A stretch of 40,503 bases of DNA from the NCBI GenBank assembly GCA_964516305.1, contig CAZEZH010000014.1:1-40503 (forward strand), given 5' to 3'. The notes beneath the pieces were generated by a model. The model had not been told where the DNA came from, did no database searches, and worked only from the letters and a program-made list of their open reading frames with translations. Source of the DNA: Lamprobacter sp964516305 (GTDB taxonomy: Bacteria > Pseudomonadota > Gammaproteobacteria > Chromatiales > Chromatiaceae). Shown here piece by piece: positions 8,161 to 16,540 of this stretch. Numbering within the stretch: position 1 is the stretch's first letter; every line of letters starts with the position of its first letter. A program made the translations under genes and the position numbers.

Positions 8161-10263
8161 TCAGACGATGTCGAAGCGCTCGAATTGCATGCTGTACTGG
8201 CCCCGGCCCTGGGTGAGGCTGCGCAGCTCAGTGGTGTAGCCGAGCAGGGCCTCGAGCGCAACCTCACAGCGGATGCTCGCGGAATCATCTCCGCTCGCCT
8301 GGGCGGTAGTGGTGGCCTGTATTGCGGCGCGGCGCTGTTGCAGATCACCGAGCACCGTGCCGAGATTCGCCTCAGGGATGATGACGTCGACGCTCATCAC
8401 CGGATGCAGTGCAACCGGTCCTGCATCTGCCAGGGCCTTGGCAAGGGCGCGCATCGCAGCCGCCTGCAGGGCCTCTGATGTGCTCTGCTGGCCGAACAGC
8501 TCGACCTCCGCCAAGGTCACAGCAACATCATCGACCGGGGCACCCTGCAGCACGCCGCTGCCCAATCCAGCCTCTAGTCCAGCCTCCAGTGCCTGCTGCT
8601 GCTCGGGCGAGAGCGCCACACCCTCAGGTCGTAGACGCGGATCGCAGTGCACCTGATTACCCTCGCCGCGCCCCCGAGGCGCAACCTCGACCAAGGCCCA
8701 GGCGCTGAGTTCGGGCTGTTTACCGTCCGGACTCGCCGGTCGGCAATGCAGCTGTTCAGCCCGCGCCTGATGACTGATGGTCTCGCGCACCGCGACCGCC
8801 GGACGGCCAGTGCGGACCTGCTGGCCAAATTCACGCTCCAGTCGCTCGAGCACAATCTGCAGATGGAGTTCGCCCATACCACGCAGTAGGCGCTGGCCAG
8901 TCTCCGGGTCTTCCTCGACCCTGAGCGTCGGGTCTTCCTGCTCGACCTTATCCAGCACCTCCAACAGCTTATCCTCATCGGTACCAGCGGCTGGCTCGAT
9001 CGCGAGGCTGAGCACCGGCTGGCGCGCTTCGATCCGCTCCAGGGCCAATAGATGCTCAGGATCACAGAGAGTGTCGCCGGTAGCGGCATGGCGCAGTCCG
9101 GCGATCAAAATGATCTGGCCCGGCCCGGCCTCGTCGAGCTTGGTCTTACGCCCGGCATCGACATCGAAGATCCGCGCGACATGCTCCTTGAGCACGCGGC
9201 CATCGGCGGTCCGGAAGGCGACCGTATCGCCAACCTTGACCCGATTGCGGTAGACGCGGGTGAAGCAATGCCGGCGACCGTCCCACATTTGCACCTTAAA
9301 CACCAGGGCGACTAGAGGCCCCTTGGCACCAATGGCAACAGTCTCGGCCTCACCGTCAGGCCGCCGCGCAACCGCCGCCGGCCGGTCGAGCGGCGCTGGC
9401 AACAGATCAACTGCTGCGTCCATCACCGGTTGCACGCCGAGGTTGCGCAAGGCACTACCACCAAAACAGGGGAAGATACGCCCAGCCAAGGTGCCGCGCC
9501 GCAGCGCCGCAAGGACCGCCTTGGGCTCCGGCTCGCCGCCATTGAGCACCAGGTCAGCCAAGGCGTCGTCGGCATCGGCAGCAGCGAGCAACAGGGCTTC
9601 ATGCAGCTCAGCGACTGGCTCCCAGAGGTCGTCAGGACAGGGCTCAGCCGAGACCACTTGGCCTTGGTCGCCATTGAACTGCAGCAGGCGCCGATGCAGC
9701 AGATCAATACAGCTGTTCTGCTCAGCCAAGGGCACCGTCATCGCGACAGGTTCCACCCCAAGCCGCTCGCGAATCGCATCGAGCACGCGCAGGAAATCGG
9801 CGCCAGGCCGATCGATCTTGTTGACGAAGAACAGCACTGGCAGTCCAAAGCGACAGCGCTGCCGCCAAACAGTCTCGGTCTGCGGCTCAACGCCGCGGAC
9901 GCCGTCGAGCACCAAGACAACCCCATCAAGAACGCGCATCGAGCGCTCGACCTCAATGGTAAAATCGACATGACCGGGGGTATCAACGACCTGTAAGAGA
10001 TGATTGCGCCAAGGGGCCTTGGTGACCGCCGCGGTGATCGTGATACCGTGATCTTGCTCCTCGGTCATCCAGTCCATGTGCGCAGCGCCGTCATGCACCT
10101 CGCCGATCTTATGCGAAGCACCGGTGTAGAACAGAATGCGCTCTGTCAGTGTCGTCTTGCCCGCGTCCACATGAGCGGCGATGCCGATGTTGCGAACGTG
10201 ATCAAGCGCTGTTGCGGCCTGCGCTTGCTTACGGCTGCGGGAATGCTGACTGGATTGACTCAT
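8161..10263 (-). CDS. fusA: Stand-alone elongation factor G paralogue
   Basis: A 700-residue translational GTPase of the EF-G family. All G motifs are present: AHVDAGKTT (G1), HGITITAA (G2), DTPGHVDF (G3), NKID (G4) and GGSAL (G5). EF-G domains II-V follow, including the C-terminal SLTQGRGQYSM region. The ATG at 10263 (MSQSSQ) fits the family start; a longer form from 10368 would run back into the divergent gene. It is not flanked by rpsL, rpsG or tuf, so it is not the str-operon fusA. The switch and domain IV sequences differ from canonical EF-G (for example EEQDHGIT and DVIIPEANLG). It may be a second EF-G with a specialised translocation, recycling or stress role; that is inference. Confidence 0.88.
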   Translation of the reverse strand: MSQSSQHSRSRKQAQAATALDHVRNIGIAAHVDAGKTTLTERILFYTGASHKIGEVHDGAAHMDWMTEEQDHGITITAAVTKAPWRNHLLQVVDTPGHVDFTIEVERSMRVLDGVVLVLDGVRGVEPQTETVWRQRCRFGLPVLFFVNKIDRPGADFLRVLDAIRERLGVEPVAMTVPLAEQNSCIDLLHRRLLQFNGDQGQVVSAEPCPDDLWEPVAELHEALLLAAADADDALADLVLNGGEPEPKAVLAALRRGTLAGRIFPCFGGSALRNLGVQPVMDAAVDLLPAPLDRPAAVARRPDGEAETVAIGAKGPLVALVFKVQMWDGRRHCFTRVYRNRVKVGDTVAFRTADGRVLKEHVARIFDVDAGRKTKLDEAGPGQIILIAGLRHAATGDTLCDPEHLLALERIEARQPVLSLAIEPAAGTDEDKLLEVLDKVEQEDPTLRVEEDPETGQRLLRGMGELHLQIVLERLEREFGQQVRTGRPAVAVRETISHQARAEQLHCRPASPDGKQPELSAWALVEVAPRGRGEGNQVHCDPRLRPEGVALSPEQQQALEAGLEAGLGSGVLQGAPVDDVAVTLAEVELFGQQSTSEALQAAAMRALAKALADAGPVALHPVMSVDVIIPEANLGTVLGDLQQRRAAIQATTTAQASGDDSASIRCEVALEALLGYTTELRSLTQGRGQYSMQFERFDIV

Positions 10264-10347
10264 GAACCACCATCGACCTGAATTGAATACTTGGCAGACA
10301 TCCTGGTCCAAACCCTGGAGCAGGCCATCAGTTTCGGAGCCCAGCAC

Positions 10348-11358
10348 ATGATGACCCATACCGCCCATCCAACGCGTCTGTCGGAGCGCGGCCAGCGCAT
10401 CCTAACAGCACGCCGACGCCGACAGCCCAGCAGTTGGCTGATCACCATGGTCGGCCTGCTCGGCCTCTGCGTGCTGCCGCCAGCACAGGCCCAGACTAAG
10501 GTCTATCGGCTCACTGACCCGAGCGACACTGTCATCGGCACCCCTTTCTATGTGAAGGCGAAGGACGAGCACACGCTCCTGGACATCGGCCGTCACCATG
10601 GACTCGGCGTCGATGAGATGAAGCAGGCCAATCCAGGCGTCGATATGTGGATTCCCGGCGAAGGGACCACAGTGCTAGCGCCGGATCGTCATGTCTTACC
10701 CGATGGCCCGCGCAACGGGATCGTATTGAATCTGGCCGAACGGCGCATGTATTACTATCGCTCGCCGACCGAGATCGAGACCTTTTCGATCGGGATCGGC
10801 CGCGACGGCTGGGAGACACCGACTGGCACTTACAACATCATCGAAAAGACAGAGAATCCTACCTGGACGCCGCCAGCGTCGATTCGTGCCGAGTATGCAA
10901 AAAATGGCAAAACGCTGCCAGCGGTGGTGCCTGCTGGCCCAGATAACCCGCTCGGCGCCTACCGTCTGCGCCTCAGCAATCCCAGCTATCTGATCCATGG
11001 CACCAACAAACCCTGGGGCGTTGGCATGCCAGTGAGTTCAGGCTGCACCCGGATGTTCCCGGAGGATATTGAGTATCTGTTCGGTCGGGTCGAGGTTGGT
11101 ACCCGGGTGACGATCGTCGATCAGCCGTACAAGGTGGGGTGGCTGGGTGACCAGCTCTTTCTCGAGGTCAGTCGACTGGAGGGGGACAAGCTACGATCAG
11201 CGAAGGAGATCATTCCGGCGTCGATCGCCAATGCCGACGGTGTGATGATTGATTGGGACGAGGTGAGGCGGGTTCAGCAGGAGAATACCGGCCTCCCGCA
11301 GGTTGTGGGAGGCCGGAAAGACTCAAAGAGCTGGCATCACTTCGACATGATCTTCTGA
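10348..11358 (+). CDS. L,D-transpeptidase (YkuD/ErfK type)
   Basis: A 336-residue periplasmic enzyme. The signal segment (about residues 30-50, LITMVGLLGLCVLPPAQA) is followed by a LysM-like region (about 70-110: DEHTLLDIGRHHGLG) and the YkuD catalytic domain (about 120-260). The catalytic motif is HGTNKPWGVGMPVSSGCTRM with Cys233. This architecture matches the ErfK/YbiS/YcfS/YnhG group, some of which attach Braun lipoprotein to peptidoglycan. The ATG at 10348 has GGAG eight bases upstream; the TTG at 10291 has none. The 3' end overlaps the convergent small lipoprotein gene by 22 bases, and that lipoprotein ends in lysine, making it a plausible substrate. Confidence 0.92.
   Translation: MMTHTAHPTRLSERGQRILTARRRRQPSSWLITMVGLLGLCVLPPAQAQTKVYRLTDPSDTVIGTPFYVKAKDEHTLLDIGRHHGLGVDEMKQANPGVDMWIPGEGTTVLAPDRHVLPDGPRNGIVLNLAERRMYYYRSPTEIETFSIGIGRDGWETPTGTYNIIEKTENPTWTPPASIRAEYAKNGKTLPAVVPAGPDNPLGAYRLRLSNPSYLIHGTNKPWGVGMPVSSGCTRMFPEDIEYLFGRVEVGTRVTIVDQPYKVGWLGDQLFLEVSRLEGDKLRSAKEIIPASIANADGVMIDWDEVRRVQQENTGLPQVVGGRKDSKSWHHFDMIF
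11288..11316 (-). terminator. Long hairpin inside the end of the L,D-transpeptidase gene
   Basis: A 13-bp stem (11288-11300 with 11304-11316, one G-T wobble) closes a 3-base loop. It lies within the last codons of the transpeptidase gene and 20 bases beyond the stop of the convergent small lipoprotein. It could terminate the lipoprotein transcript; the sequence after it on the minus strand (TATTCTCC) is only moderately T-rich. Confidence 0.45.
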
Positions 11359-11534
11359 TACATGCGGTTGATGCGGTCCTCATTGGCTTCACAGCAAGCC
11401 TGAGCCCCGTTGGCAGCGTCCATTGCGGCTTGGGCCATATCACGGGCCTCTTGGTCGGTGGCGCAGCCGCCGAGCAGAGAAGCACTCAGCAAAGCAGCGG
11501 CAGACAGGGAAGCGAGTTTGAGTTTCATGGTCAT
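11337..11534 (-). CDS. Lpp-like small outer-membrane lipoprotein ending in lysine
   Basis: A 65-residue lipoprotein with a signal peptide and lipobox LLGGC (lipidated Cys24), leaving a 42-residue mature helix. The mature part is alanine-rich with heptad-like spacing (EARDMAQAAMDAANGAQA) and ends RMYQKIMSK. E. coli Lpp and Pseudomonas OprI have the same plan, with a C-terminal Lys joined to diaminopimelate by an L,D-transpeptidase. Such an enzyme is encoded convergently next door, overlapping by 22 bases. Unlike Lpp it has a CC pair in the mature part. The start at 11534 is supported by GGAG eight bases upstream. Attachment to peptidoglycan is inference. Confidence 0.82.
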   Translation of the reverse strand: MTMKLKLASLSAAALLSASLLGGCATDQEARDMAQAAMDAANGAQACCEANEDRINRMYQKIMSK

Positions 11535-11803
11535 GAATTTTTCTCCATTTTTGAGATTTGCCGATTGGCAACTGATTTATATCACAGACTGGGGCTTATT
11601 TCTGTACCCTCGGGCCTGGATGTTATCAGAACCAGACAGCGTCGTGTTATTGCCACCGGAAGACGGGAAAGGGTGATGCAGGCAAAACCACCCATTCGCA
11701 ACGACGATCTCCCCTGTTTGCACCCCTACCGAGCAGCCGATTTGTCCCTGCCGGACTGTACACCCTGAGCCAACGAATCAGCACCTATAGAGAGGGACCA
11801 GTC

Positions 11804-12391
11804 TTGGTCGATCGCTACTATCGCCGCCCGTTGCCGAACAGCGGCCCCAATCCCTTTCGCTGCCAAGGCTTTGTTCGCAACGGCACGATCGCTTGCCACG
11901 ACGGTGCGCCCTTGCCGATCGAAACATTACCCCCGTTCCTTCGCGCACTGCTCGTCACGGATGGCACCGTCACCAAGGCGCTCGAGGCCTATTTCTGGGA
12001 GCCCGTGGTGGTCGATACGCTGCGCCAAGAATTCATCGATGCCGCCGCCGATATCCCCTGGATTGCAGTCGACCCTGGCGACCAGGTCATGGTGCGAGAA
12101 GCATTGCTGCGAGGCACGGACAGCAATAAAGAGTACGCTCGGGCCTTTTCGGTCATCCGCTCGGAGCTGATCCCCAGCTCGTTCAGAGAACGGCTGATCA
12201 ACCGCGAGATCGGCATCGGGGTCTTGATTCGCGACAGCGGTCTCGAGAGTTTCCGCGAGGTCATGGAGGTCGGTGTCGAGCCAGCACCGGTCGACGGCGA
12301 TCGCGCCCTGTTTCGGACCTATCGCATCATCATTGACGGCCAACCGGTCATCCTGATCAGTGAGACCTTTCCGCTCGCCCTCTACCTCTAG
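11804..12391 (+). CDS. Chorismate-lyase-like protein (DUF98/UbiC fold)
   Basis: A 195-residue protein resembling the DUF98 branch of the chorismate pyruvate-lyase (UbiC) superfamily. Recognisable parts are LLVTDGTVTKALEAYFWEP near the N-terminus, VMVREALLRG in the middle, and the FRTYRIIIDGQPVILISETFP strand pair at the end. UbiC makes 4-hydroxybenzoate, the ubiquinone precursor, from chorismate; whether this protein does so is uncertain and no ubiA lies beside it. The start is taken as TTG at 11804 with AGAGGGA about eight bases upstream; the frame is open further upstream but offers no ATG or GTG. It is convergent with lipB. Confidence 0.72.
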   Translation: MVDRYYRRPLPNSGPNPFRCQGFVRNGTIACHDGAPLPIETLPPFLRALLVTDGTVTKALEAYFWEPVVVDTLRQEFIDAAADIPWIAVDPGDQVMVREALLRGTDSNKEYARAFSVIRSELIPSSFRERLINREIGIGVLIRDSGLESFREVMEVGVEPAPVDGDRALFRTYRIIIDGQPVILISETFPLALYL

Positions 12392-12446
12392 CCGCGACTC
12401 TGCCGCGGGCCAGACTGAGCACGAGCGCAGCCAAGCGCAGGGAGCA

Positions 12447-13250
12447 CTAGGCGGACTCGACTCCGGCTAGCAGCGCCCCGTCCGCGCGATCTTTGGCCAA
12501 TAGGCGACTGAGGTGGGCCGCCAACTGCTGCCCAGCGGCCTCAACGCTGAGTTCCAGCCCCTGATCCCGAGTCCGGGTGATCGCCAGCCCTGGATAGCCG
12601 CAGGGGTTGATGCGCGCAAAGGGCGCTGGATCGAGATCGATATTCAGCGCCACGCCGTGATAGCTGCAACCGTGGCGCACGCGCAGGCCGACAGAGGCGA
12701 TCTTGGCTCTGCCCACATAGACGCCAGGTGCGTCCGGGCGGGGTTGGGCCAGAATCCGATAGTCTGCCAATAGATCTATCACGGACTGCTCGAGCAGATG
12801 GACCAATTGTTTGACACCCACGCGCGCTCGCTTCAAATCCAACAGCAGGTAGGCGACCAACTGACCGGGGCCATGGTAGGTCACCTGCCCCCCGCGGTCA
12901 CACTGGACCACCGGAACCGGGCCGGGATCAAGCAGATGCTCAGGCAGACCCGCCTGCCCTAGGGTGAAGACCGGCGCATGCTCCAAGAGCCAGAGTTCAT
13001 CATCGGTCTGCGGACCACGCTCATCGGTGAACTGACGCATCTTGGCCCAGATCAGCTGGTAGTCGCAGCCAGTTCCTAACCAACGCACCCGAAGCGGACC
13101 GATCGGCGACGCCCTCTGCTCAGCCGAACGCGACTCAGAGACGCCCGTTCGCGATGCTGGCGTTAGCGCCGGTTCAGACTCGGACACTGGTTCAGACTCG
13201 GACGACAGGGAGAGGCGCTGTGGCAACCCCCAGATTGCCGATCCCCTCAA
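12447..13250 (-). CDS. lipB: Lipoyl(octanoyl) transferase LipB
   Basis: This enzyme transfers octanoate from acyl-carrier protein to lipoyl domains, the first step of lipoate synthesis, in the cytoplasm. Family motifs are DRGGQVTYHGPGQLV, the catalytic Lys in GRAKIASVGL, RHGCSYHGVALN and the catalytic Cys in INPCG. The 267-residue frame is about 50 residues longer than typical LipB. The N-terminal extension is low-complexity (SESEP repeats) and is encoded by an 18-bp tandem repeat. The TTG start overlaps the stop of the upstream DUF493 gene (TTGA). A true start inside the extension is possible, for example a GTG near the second repeat. The lipB/ybeD pairing is conserved in gammaproteobacteria. 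Confidence 0.92.
   Translation of the reverse strand: MRGSAIWGLPQRLSLSSESEPVSESEPALTPASRTGVSESRSAEQRASPIGPLRVRWLGTGCDYQLIWAKMRQFTDERGPQTDDELWLLEHAPVFTLGQAGLPEHLLDPGPVPVVQCDRGGQVTYHGPGQLVAYLLLDLKRARVGVKQLVHLLEQSVIDLLADYRILAQPRPDAPGVYVGRAKIASVGLRVRHGCSYHGVALNIDLDPAPFARINPCGYPGLAITRTRDQGLELSVEAAGQQLAAHLSRLLAKDRADGALLAGVESA
13171..13203. repeat. 18-bp tandem repeat in the lipB 5' region
   Basis: GGTTCAGACTCGGAC occurs at 13171-13185 and again at 13189-13203, a period of 18 bp that keeps the frame. It encodes the repeated SESEPV/SESEPA segment of the LipB N-terminal extension, so copy-number changes would alter the length of the extension without a frameshift. Confidence 0.85.
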
Positions 13251-13528
13251 AACGCGCAGGTGATCTGGGCATGTTCGGAAAGCTCGTGGTAGATCGCATC
13301 AAGCTGGCGCTTGCTGCGAGCCTCGATCTCGACCGTCACCGAGACCCAGTTTCCATTGCGGCTGGGTCTTGAACGAAACGCATCCTGGTTTGTGTCAGGT
13401 GCATGGCGCTCGATAATCTGGGTGACGATGGCCTCGATGCCCGCCTCGTTGCGGCCCATCGCCTTGATCGGGAAGCGACAAGGAAACCGCAGCAGGGTCT
13501 CGTCTTGGTCGACGTTGGTATCAGTCAT
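13247..13528 (-). CDS. ybeD: YbeD family (DUF493) protein
   Basis: A 93-residue protein of the DUF493/YbeD family, a small alpha-beta fold like the regulatory domain of 3-phosphoglycerate dehydrogenase; its molecular role is not settled. Recognisable motifs are LLRFPCRFPIKAMGR near the start and GNWVSVTVEIEARSKRQLDAIYHEL towards the end. The ATG at 13528 is preceded by GAGG at five bases and matches the family length; an earlier ATG at 13651 falls in the aminotransferase gene. It lies between dat and lipB, the conserved dacA-ybeD-lipB order of gammaproteobacteria with dat inserted. Confidence 0.9.
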   Translation of the reverse strand: MTDTNVDQDETLLRFPCRFPIKAMGRNEAGIEAIVTQIIERHAPDTNQDAFRSRPSRNGNWVSVTVEIEARSKRQLDAIYHELSEHAQITCAF

Positions 13529-13550
13529 CGATGCCTCGGACTGCAAATGG

Positions 13551-14411
13551 TCAGGCAGCAGCGCGCCGGCAGTCGGCCTTGAAGTCTTGGTAGCAGGCGT
13601 CGATCCGCTGCCACAACGACCCAGGGCGGCCTGTGCCGACGAGCGTCCCATCGAGCCGCGTCACCGGCATCACCTCGCGGGTCGAGCTGCTGATCCAGAC
13701 CTCGTCCGCCGCGCCCAGTTCCTCGACTCCGATATTGCGCTCTTCCACGGGAATCCCAGCGATGCCAGCAAGCTCCAGCACCAGATCACGGGTGATACCC
13801 GCCAATAGCAAGGGTCCCTTTGGCGGCGTGAACAAGCGCTGGTCCCGAACCATGAAAAGGTTGCTGGTCGAGCCCTCGAGCGCCCAGCCATCGCGGACTA
13901 GGATGGCCTCCTCGGCACCGGCCTCTTCGGCCGCCTGGCGCAGCAGGACTGCCGCCAACAACGCAGTCGCCTTGATATCGCAGCGCAGCCAGCGGATATC
14001 ATCGCGGGTCACAGCCGCCACGCCCTGTGCCGCAACCACCGGATCGCGCGGCATCATCGGTTTTGCCATCGCGAGCACTGTGGGTATCGGTGCCGTTGGA
14101 AAGCGATGGTCGCGCGTCAGCGCCACACCGCGGGTAACCTGCAGATAGAGGGATTGGTCTGCAGCTGGTGCCGCTGACAACAAGCGCTGGAAGATACTCG
14201 CCCACTCCGCAGGCGATAGCGGCGGCTCTAAGCCGATCGCCTCCAGACTCTGATCAAGACGCTGCAGATGCTCGCGCTCGCGCAACGGCCTGCCGGCATA
14301 GGCCGGGATCACCTCATAGACCCCGTCGCCGAACAGAAACCCCCGATCCATCACTGAGATCGTCGCCTGTTCCGGCGCCACAAAGGCCCCGTTGAGATAG
14401 AGTTCTTTCAT
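13551..14411 (-). CDS. dat: D-amino-acid (D-alanine) aminotransferase
   Basis: A 286-residue class-IV PLP aminotransferase. It interconverts D-alanine and D-glutamate with their keto acids, supplying D-amino acids for peptidoglycan. It has the YLNG start, the RGFLFGDGVYEV motif, the PLP lysine near residue 147 (RCDIKATALL) and EGSTSNLFMV. These fit D-alanine transaminase better than IlvE, though substrate cannot be fixed from sequence alone. The ATG shares one base with the dacA stop (TAATG), so the two are translationally coupled. Placement after dacA fits a D-Ala recycling role. Confidence 0.88.
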   Translation of the reverse strand: MKELYLNGAFVAPEQATISVMDRGFLFGDGVYEVIPAYAGRPLREREHLQRLDQSLEAIGLEPPLSPAEWASIFQRLLSAAPAADQSLYLQVTRGVALTRDHRFPTAPIPTVLAMAKPMMPRDPVVAAQGVAAVTRDDIRWLRCDIKATALLAAVLLRQAAEEAGAEEAILVRDGWALEGSTSNLFMVRDQRLFTPPKGPLLLAGITRDLVLELAGIAGIPVEERNIGVEELGAADEVWISSSTREVMPVTRLDGTLVGTGRPGSLWQRIDACYQDFKADCRRAAA

Positions 14412-15535
14412 TAAAACAGCTTCAACACCGAGTCTGCGACCTGGCGCAACAGGCCGCCGCGCTCAACAGCGCCCAATGCAACAGCGGGCTGGCGCTTGAT
14501 CTCCTCGCCGTCGAGCATCATGACAATCTCGCCGACCTGCTGCCCTTCAAAGATGGGTGCAGTCAACCCGGCGATCGGCTCGAGCTGAGCCGAGAGCTGC
14601 TCAAAACGACCGCGCGGGATGGTGACCGCTACATCGGCACCCGGCCCAACCTCCACCATTGGCGGGTCACCGGACCAGACCCGCAGCAACTCCAGGGGCT
14701 CAGCGGCCTCATAGAGGCGATGGGTCTCGAAGAAACGGAAACCATAGTTCAGTAATGCCAAGCTATCGGCGACCCGAGCCGAGTTGCTTTCGGTCCCCAT
14801 CACCACTGAGATCAACCGCTGGCCCTCACGTTTGGCGGATGACACCAGACAGTAGCCGGCCGCCTGGGTGTGGCCGGTCTTCACACCATCAACACCCACG
14901 CCCTTGTCGAGCAGTTTATTGCGGTTGAATTGCTTGATTCCATGCCAGGTGAACTCCGGCTCCGAGTACCAGCGGTAGTAATCTGGGAAGTCACGGATCA
15001 TCGCGGCGGTCACACGGGCAATATCGCTCGGCGTTGTGTAATGCTCCGGGCCGGGCAAGCCGGTGGCATTAGTGAAATGGCTCTGGCTCATGCCAAGCCG
15101 CTCCGCCTGCTGGTTCATCAGACCAGCGAAACTGTCCTCACTGCCGGCGACATGCTCGGCCAACGCAACACTGGCATCATTGCCGGACTGGATGATCATG
15201 CCCTTCAGCAGGTCTTCGACCGAGACCAGATCGCCCACCTCGATGAACATCTTAGAGCCACCGGTCCGCCAGGCCTTTTCACTGATGAGCACCCGATCGT
15301 CGAGGGCGATGTTGCCAGCCTCCAACTCGGAAAAGACCACGTAAGCGGTCATAATCTTGGTCAGACTCGCGGGCTCGAGCCGGGTCTCAGCATTGGCAGC
15401 CGCCAGGACCCTGCCACTGCCGTAGTCAAGGAGTAGATAGCCTTCGGCGCCTAGATCGGGCGCAGGCGGGGTCGTCTCGGCCTGTGCCACCGTGACGACA
15501 AGGCTAACGAGGATAATGGAGAGTAGGTAACGCAT
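14411..15535 (-). CDS. dacA: D-alanyl-D-alanine carboxypeptidase (PBP5/6 type)
   Basis: A 374-residue penicillin-binding protein that removes the terminal D-Ala from peptidoglycan stem peptides in the periplasm. It has a signal peptide (MRYLLSIILVSLVVTVAQA) and the three active-site motifs SLTK (EPASLTKIMTAY), SGN (IQSGNDASVALAE) and KTG (DGVKTGHTQAAGY). The PBP5-associated domain and a C-terminal amphipathic helix (LLRQVADSVLKLF) anchor it to the outer face of the inner membrane. It starts 38 bases after the rlpA stop and ends in the dat start. Confidence 0.95.
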   Translation of the reverse strand: MRYLLSIILVSLVVTVAQAETTPPAPDLGAEGYLLLDYGSGRVLAAANAETRLEPASLTKIMTAYVVFSELEAGNIALDDRVLISEKAWRTGGSKMFIEVGDLVSVEDLLKGMIIQSGNDASVALAEHVAGSEDSFAGLMNQQAERLGMSQSHFTNATGLPGPEHYTTPSDIARVTAAMIRDFPDYYRWYSEPEFTWHGIKQFNRNKLLDKGVGVDGVKTGHTQAAGYCLVSSAKREGQRLISVVMGTESNSARVADSLALLNYGFRFFETHRLYEAAEPLELLRVWSGDPPMVEVGPGADVAVTIPRGRFEQLSAQLEPIAGLTAPIFEGQQVGEIVMMLDGEEIKRQPAVALGAVERGGLLRQVADSVLKLF

Positions 15536-15573
15536 ACTGCAGAGTTTACCTGCTCGCGCCTGCTATGACAGCC

Positions 15574-16539
15574 TTAGCGGACAACCAGCACCGGCTTCTC
15601 GATGCCCAGCGCCGCAAGCCGCCGGCCAAGCGCGTCGGCATCGGTCCGCGAGCGCACCGGGCCGACCTGTACCTTGTACAGCGGCGACGCTTTGCGATCC
15701 GCCGCCGCAGTGCGAACGACGACCGGCTCTTCGACGCTGCGGATTAGCCGACTCTTCAGCTCCTGCGCATTGCCGAGGCTACCGAAGGCACCCACTTGCA
15801 AAAAGATCGGCCGGCCGTCGGACGCCGAAGCCGTAGCAGCCGTGGCCTTGCCCAGCGAAGCGCTCGCAGCGTCACCGCCCAGAAAAGCGTTTCCAGAGGC
15901 ACCCCCTGCCCGCATCGCCAGCTGGGGCGAGGGCTTCGCGCCGCGCGCACCCACGTCGGCCGAAGCGAGCCGAAGCAGTTCCTTCGCGTCTTTGCCATGA
16001 TCACGCGGATCGATTGAGCGCACCTCTACATGCGCCGTGCCCGCATGCACCATATCCAGCCGCTTTGCCGCCGCATAGGAGAGGTCGATGACGCGATTGC
16101 CGACAAACGGGCCGCGGTCATTCACCTTGACCACCGCACTGCGGCCGTTTTCAAGATTGGTGACCAGCGCATAGGTCGGCAACGGCAAGCTCTTATGAGC
16201 CGCGGTCATCCGGTGCATGTCATAACGCTCACCGCTCGAGGTCTTGCGACCGTGAAACTTCTTGCCGTACCAAGAGGCCTGACCGCGTTCGATGTGGTTA
16301 CGACTGCTGCTTTTGGTGTAGTAGCGCTTGCCCAGAACCACATAGGAATTCATATTGCCGTAGCGTGCTTTTGGCTCCACCTTTGGAACGACTTCCGCCG
16401 CCGGGTCGAGCGCGCTGCTATCAACGCTCGTTGATGTGCTACCGCAGCCGGCGACTGCAACGCTAAGCCCGAAGCTGATGGCTAGCCTCAGCAGCGCTGG
16501 CGCGGCGCGAAGGCCGCTCGTGGTGTCGGTCGTCCGCAT
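15574..16539 (-). CDS. rlpA: Septal ring lytic transglycosylase RlpA with SPOR domain
   Basis: A 321-residue outer-membrane lipoprotein that cleaves naked glycan strands at the septum. The signal peptide ends in the lipobox VAGC (AISFGLSVAVAGCGS). The double-psi beta-barrel domain (about 85-180) has GQASWYGKKFHGRKTSSGE, the catalytic-region MTAAHKSLPL, and VKVNDRGPFVGNRVIDLS. A serine/alanine/glycine-rich linker leads to a C-terminal SPOR domain (about 245-321: IFLQVGAFGSLGNA) that binds denuded peptidoglycan. It begins one base after the mltB stop (TGAGATG), in the usual mltB-rlpA-dacA order. Confidence 0.95.
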   Translation of the reverse strand: MRTTDTTSGLRAAPALLRLAISFGLSVAVAGCGSTSTSVDSSALDPAAEVVPKVEPKARYGNMNSYVVLGKRYYTKSSSRNHIERGQASWYGKKFHGRKTSSGERYDMHRMTAAHKSLPLPTYALVTNLENGRSAVVKVNDRGPFVGNRVIDLSYAAAKRLDMVHAGTAHVEVRSIDPRDHGKDAKELLRLASADVGARGAKPSPQLAMRAGGASGNAFLGGDAASASLGKATAATASASDGRPIFLQVGAFGSLGNAQELKSRLIRSVEEPVVVRTAAADRKASPLYKVQVGPVRSRTDADALGRRLAALGIEKPVLVVR

Positions 16540-16540
16540 C

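Noticed and set aside
9260..9996. Plus-strand frames of 188-237 codons inside the EF-G paralogue
   Set aside because: Shadows with Ser/Arg-rich low-complexity translations; the minus-strand EF-G motifs are clear.
11253..11768. A 171-codon plus-strand frame over the transpeptidase end and the small lipoprotein
   Set aside because: It overlaps two supported genes in other frames and has no domain.
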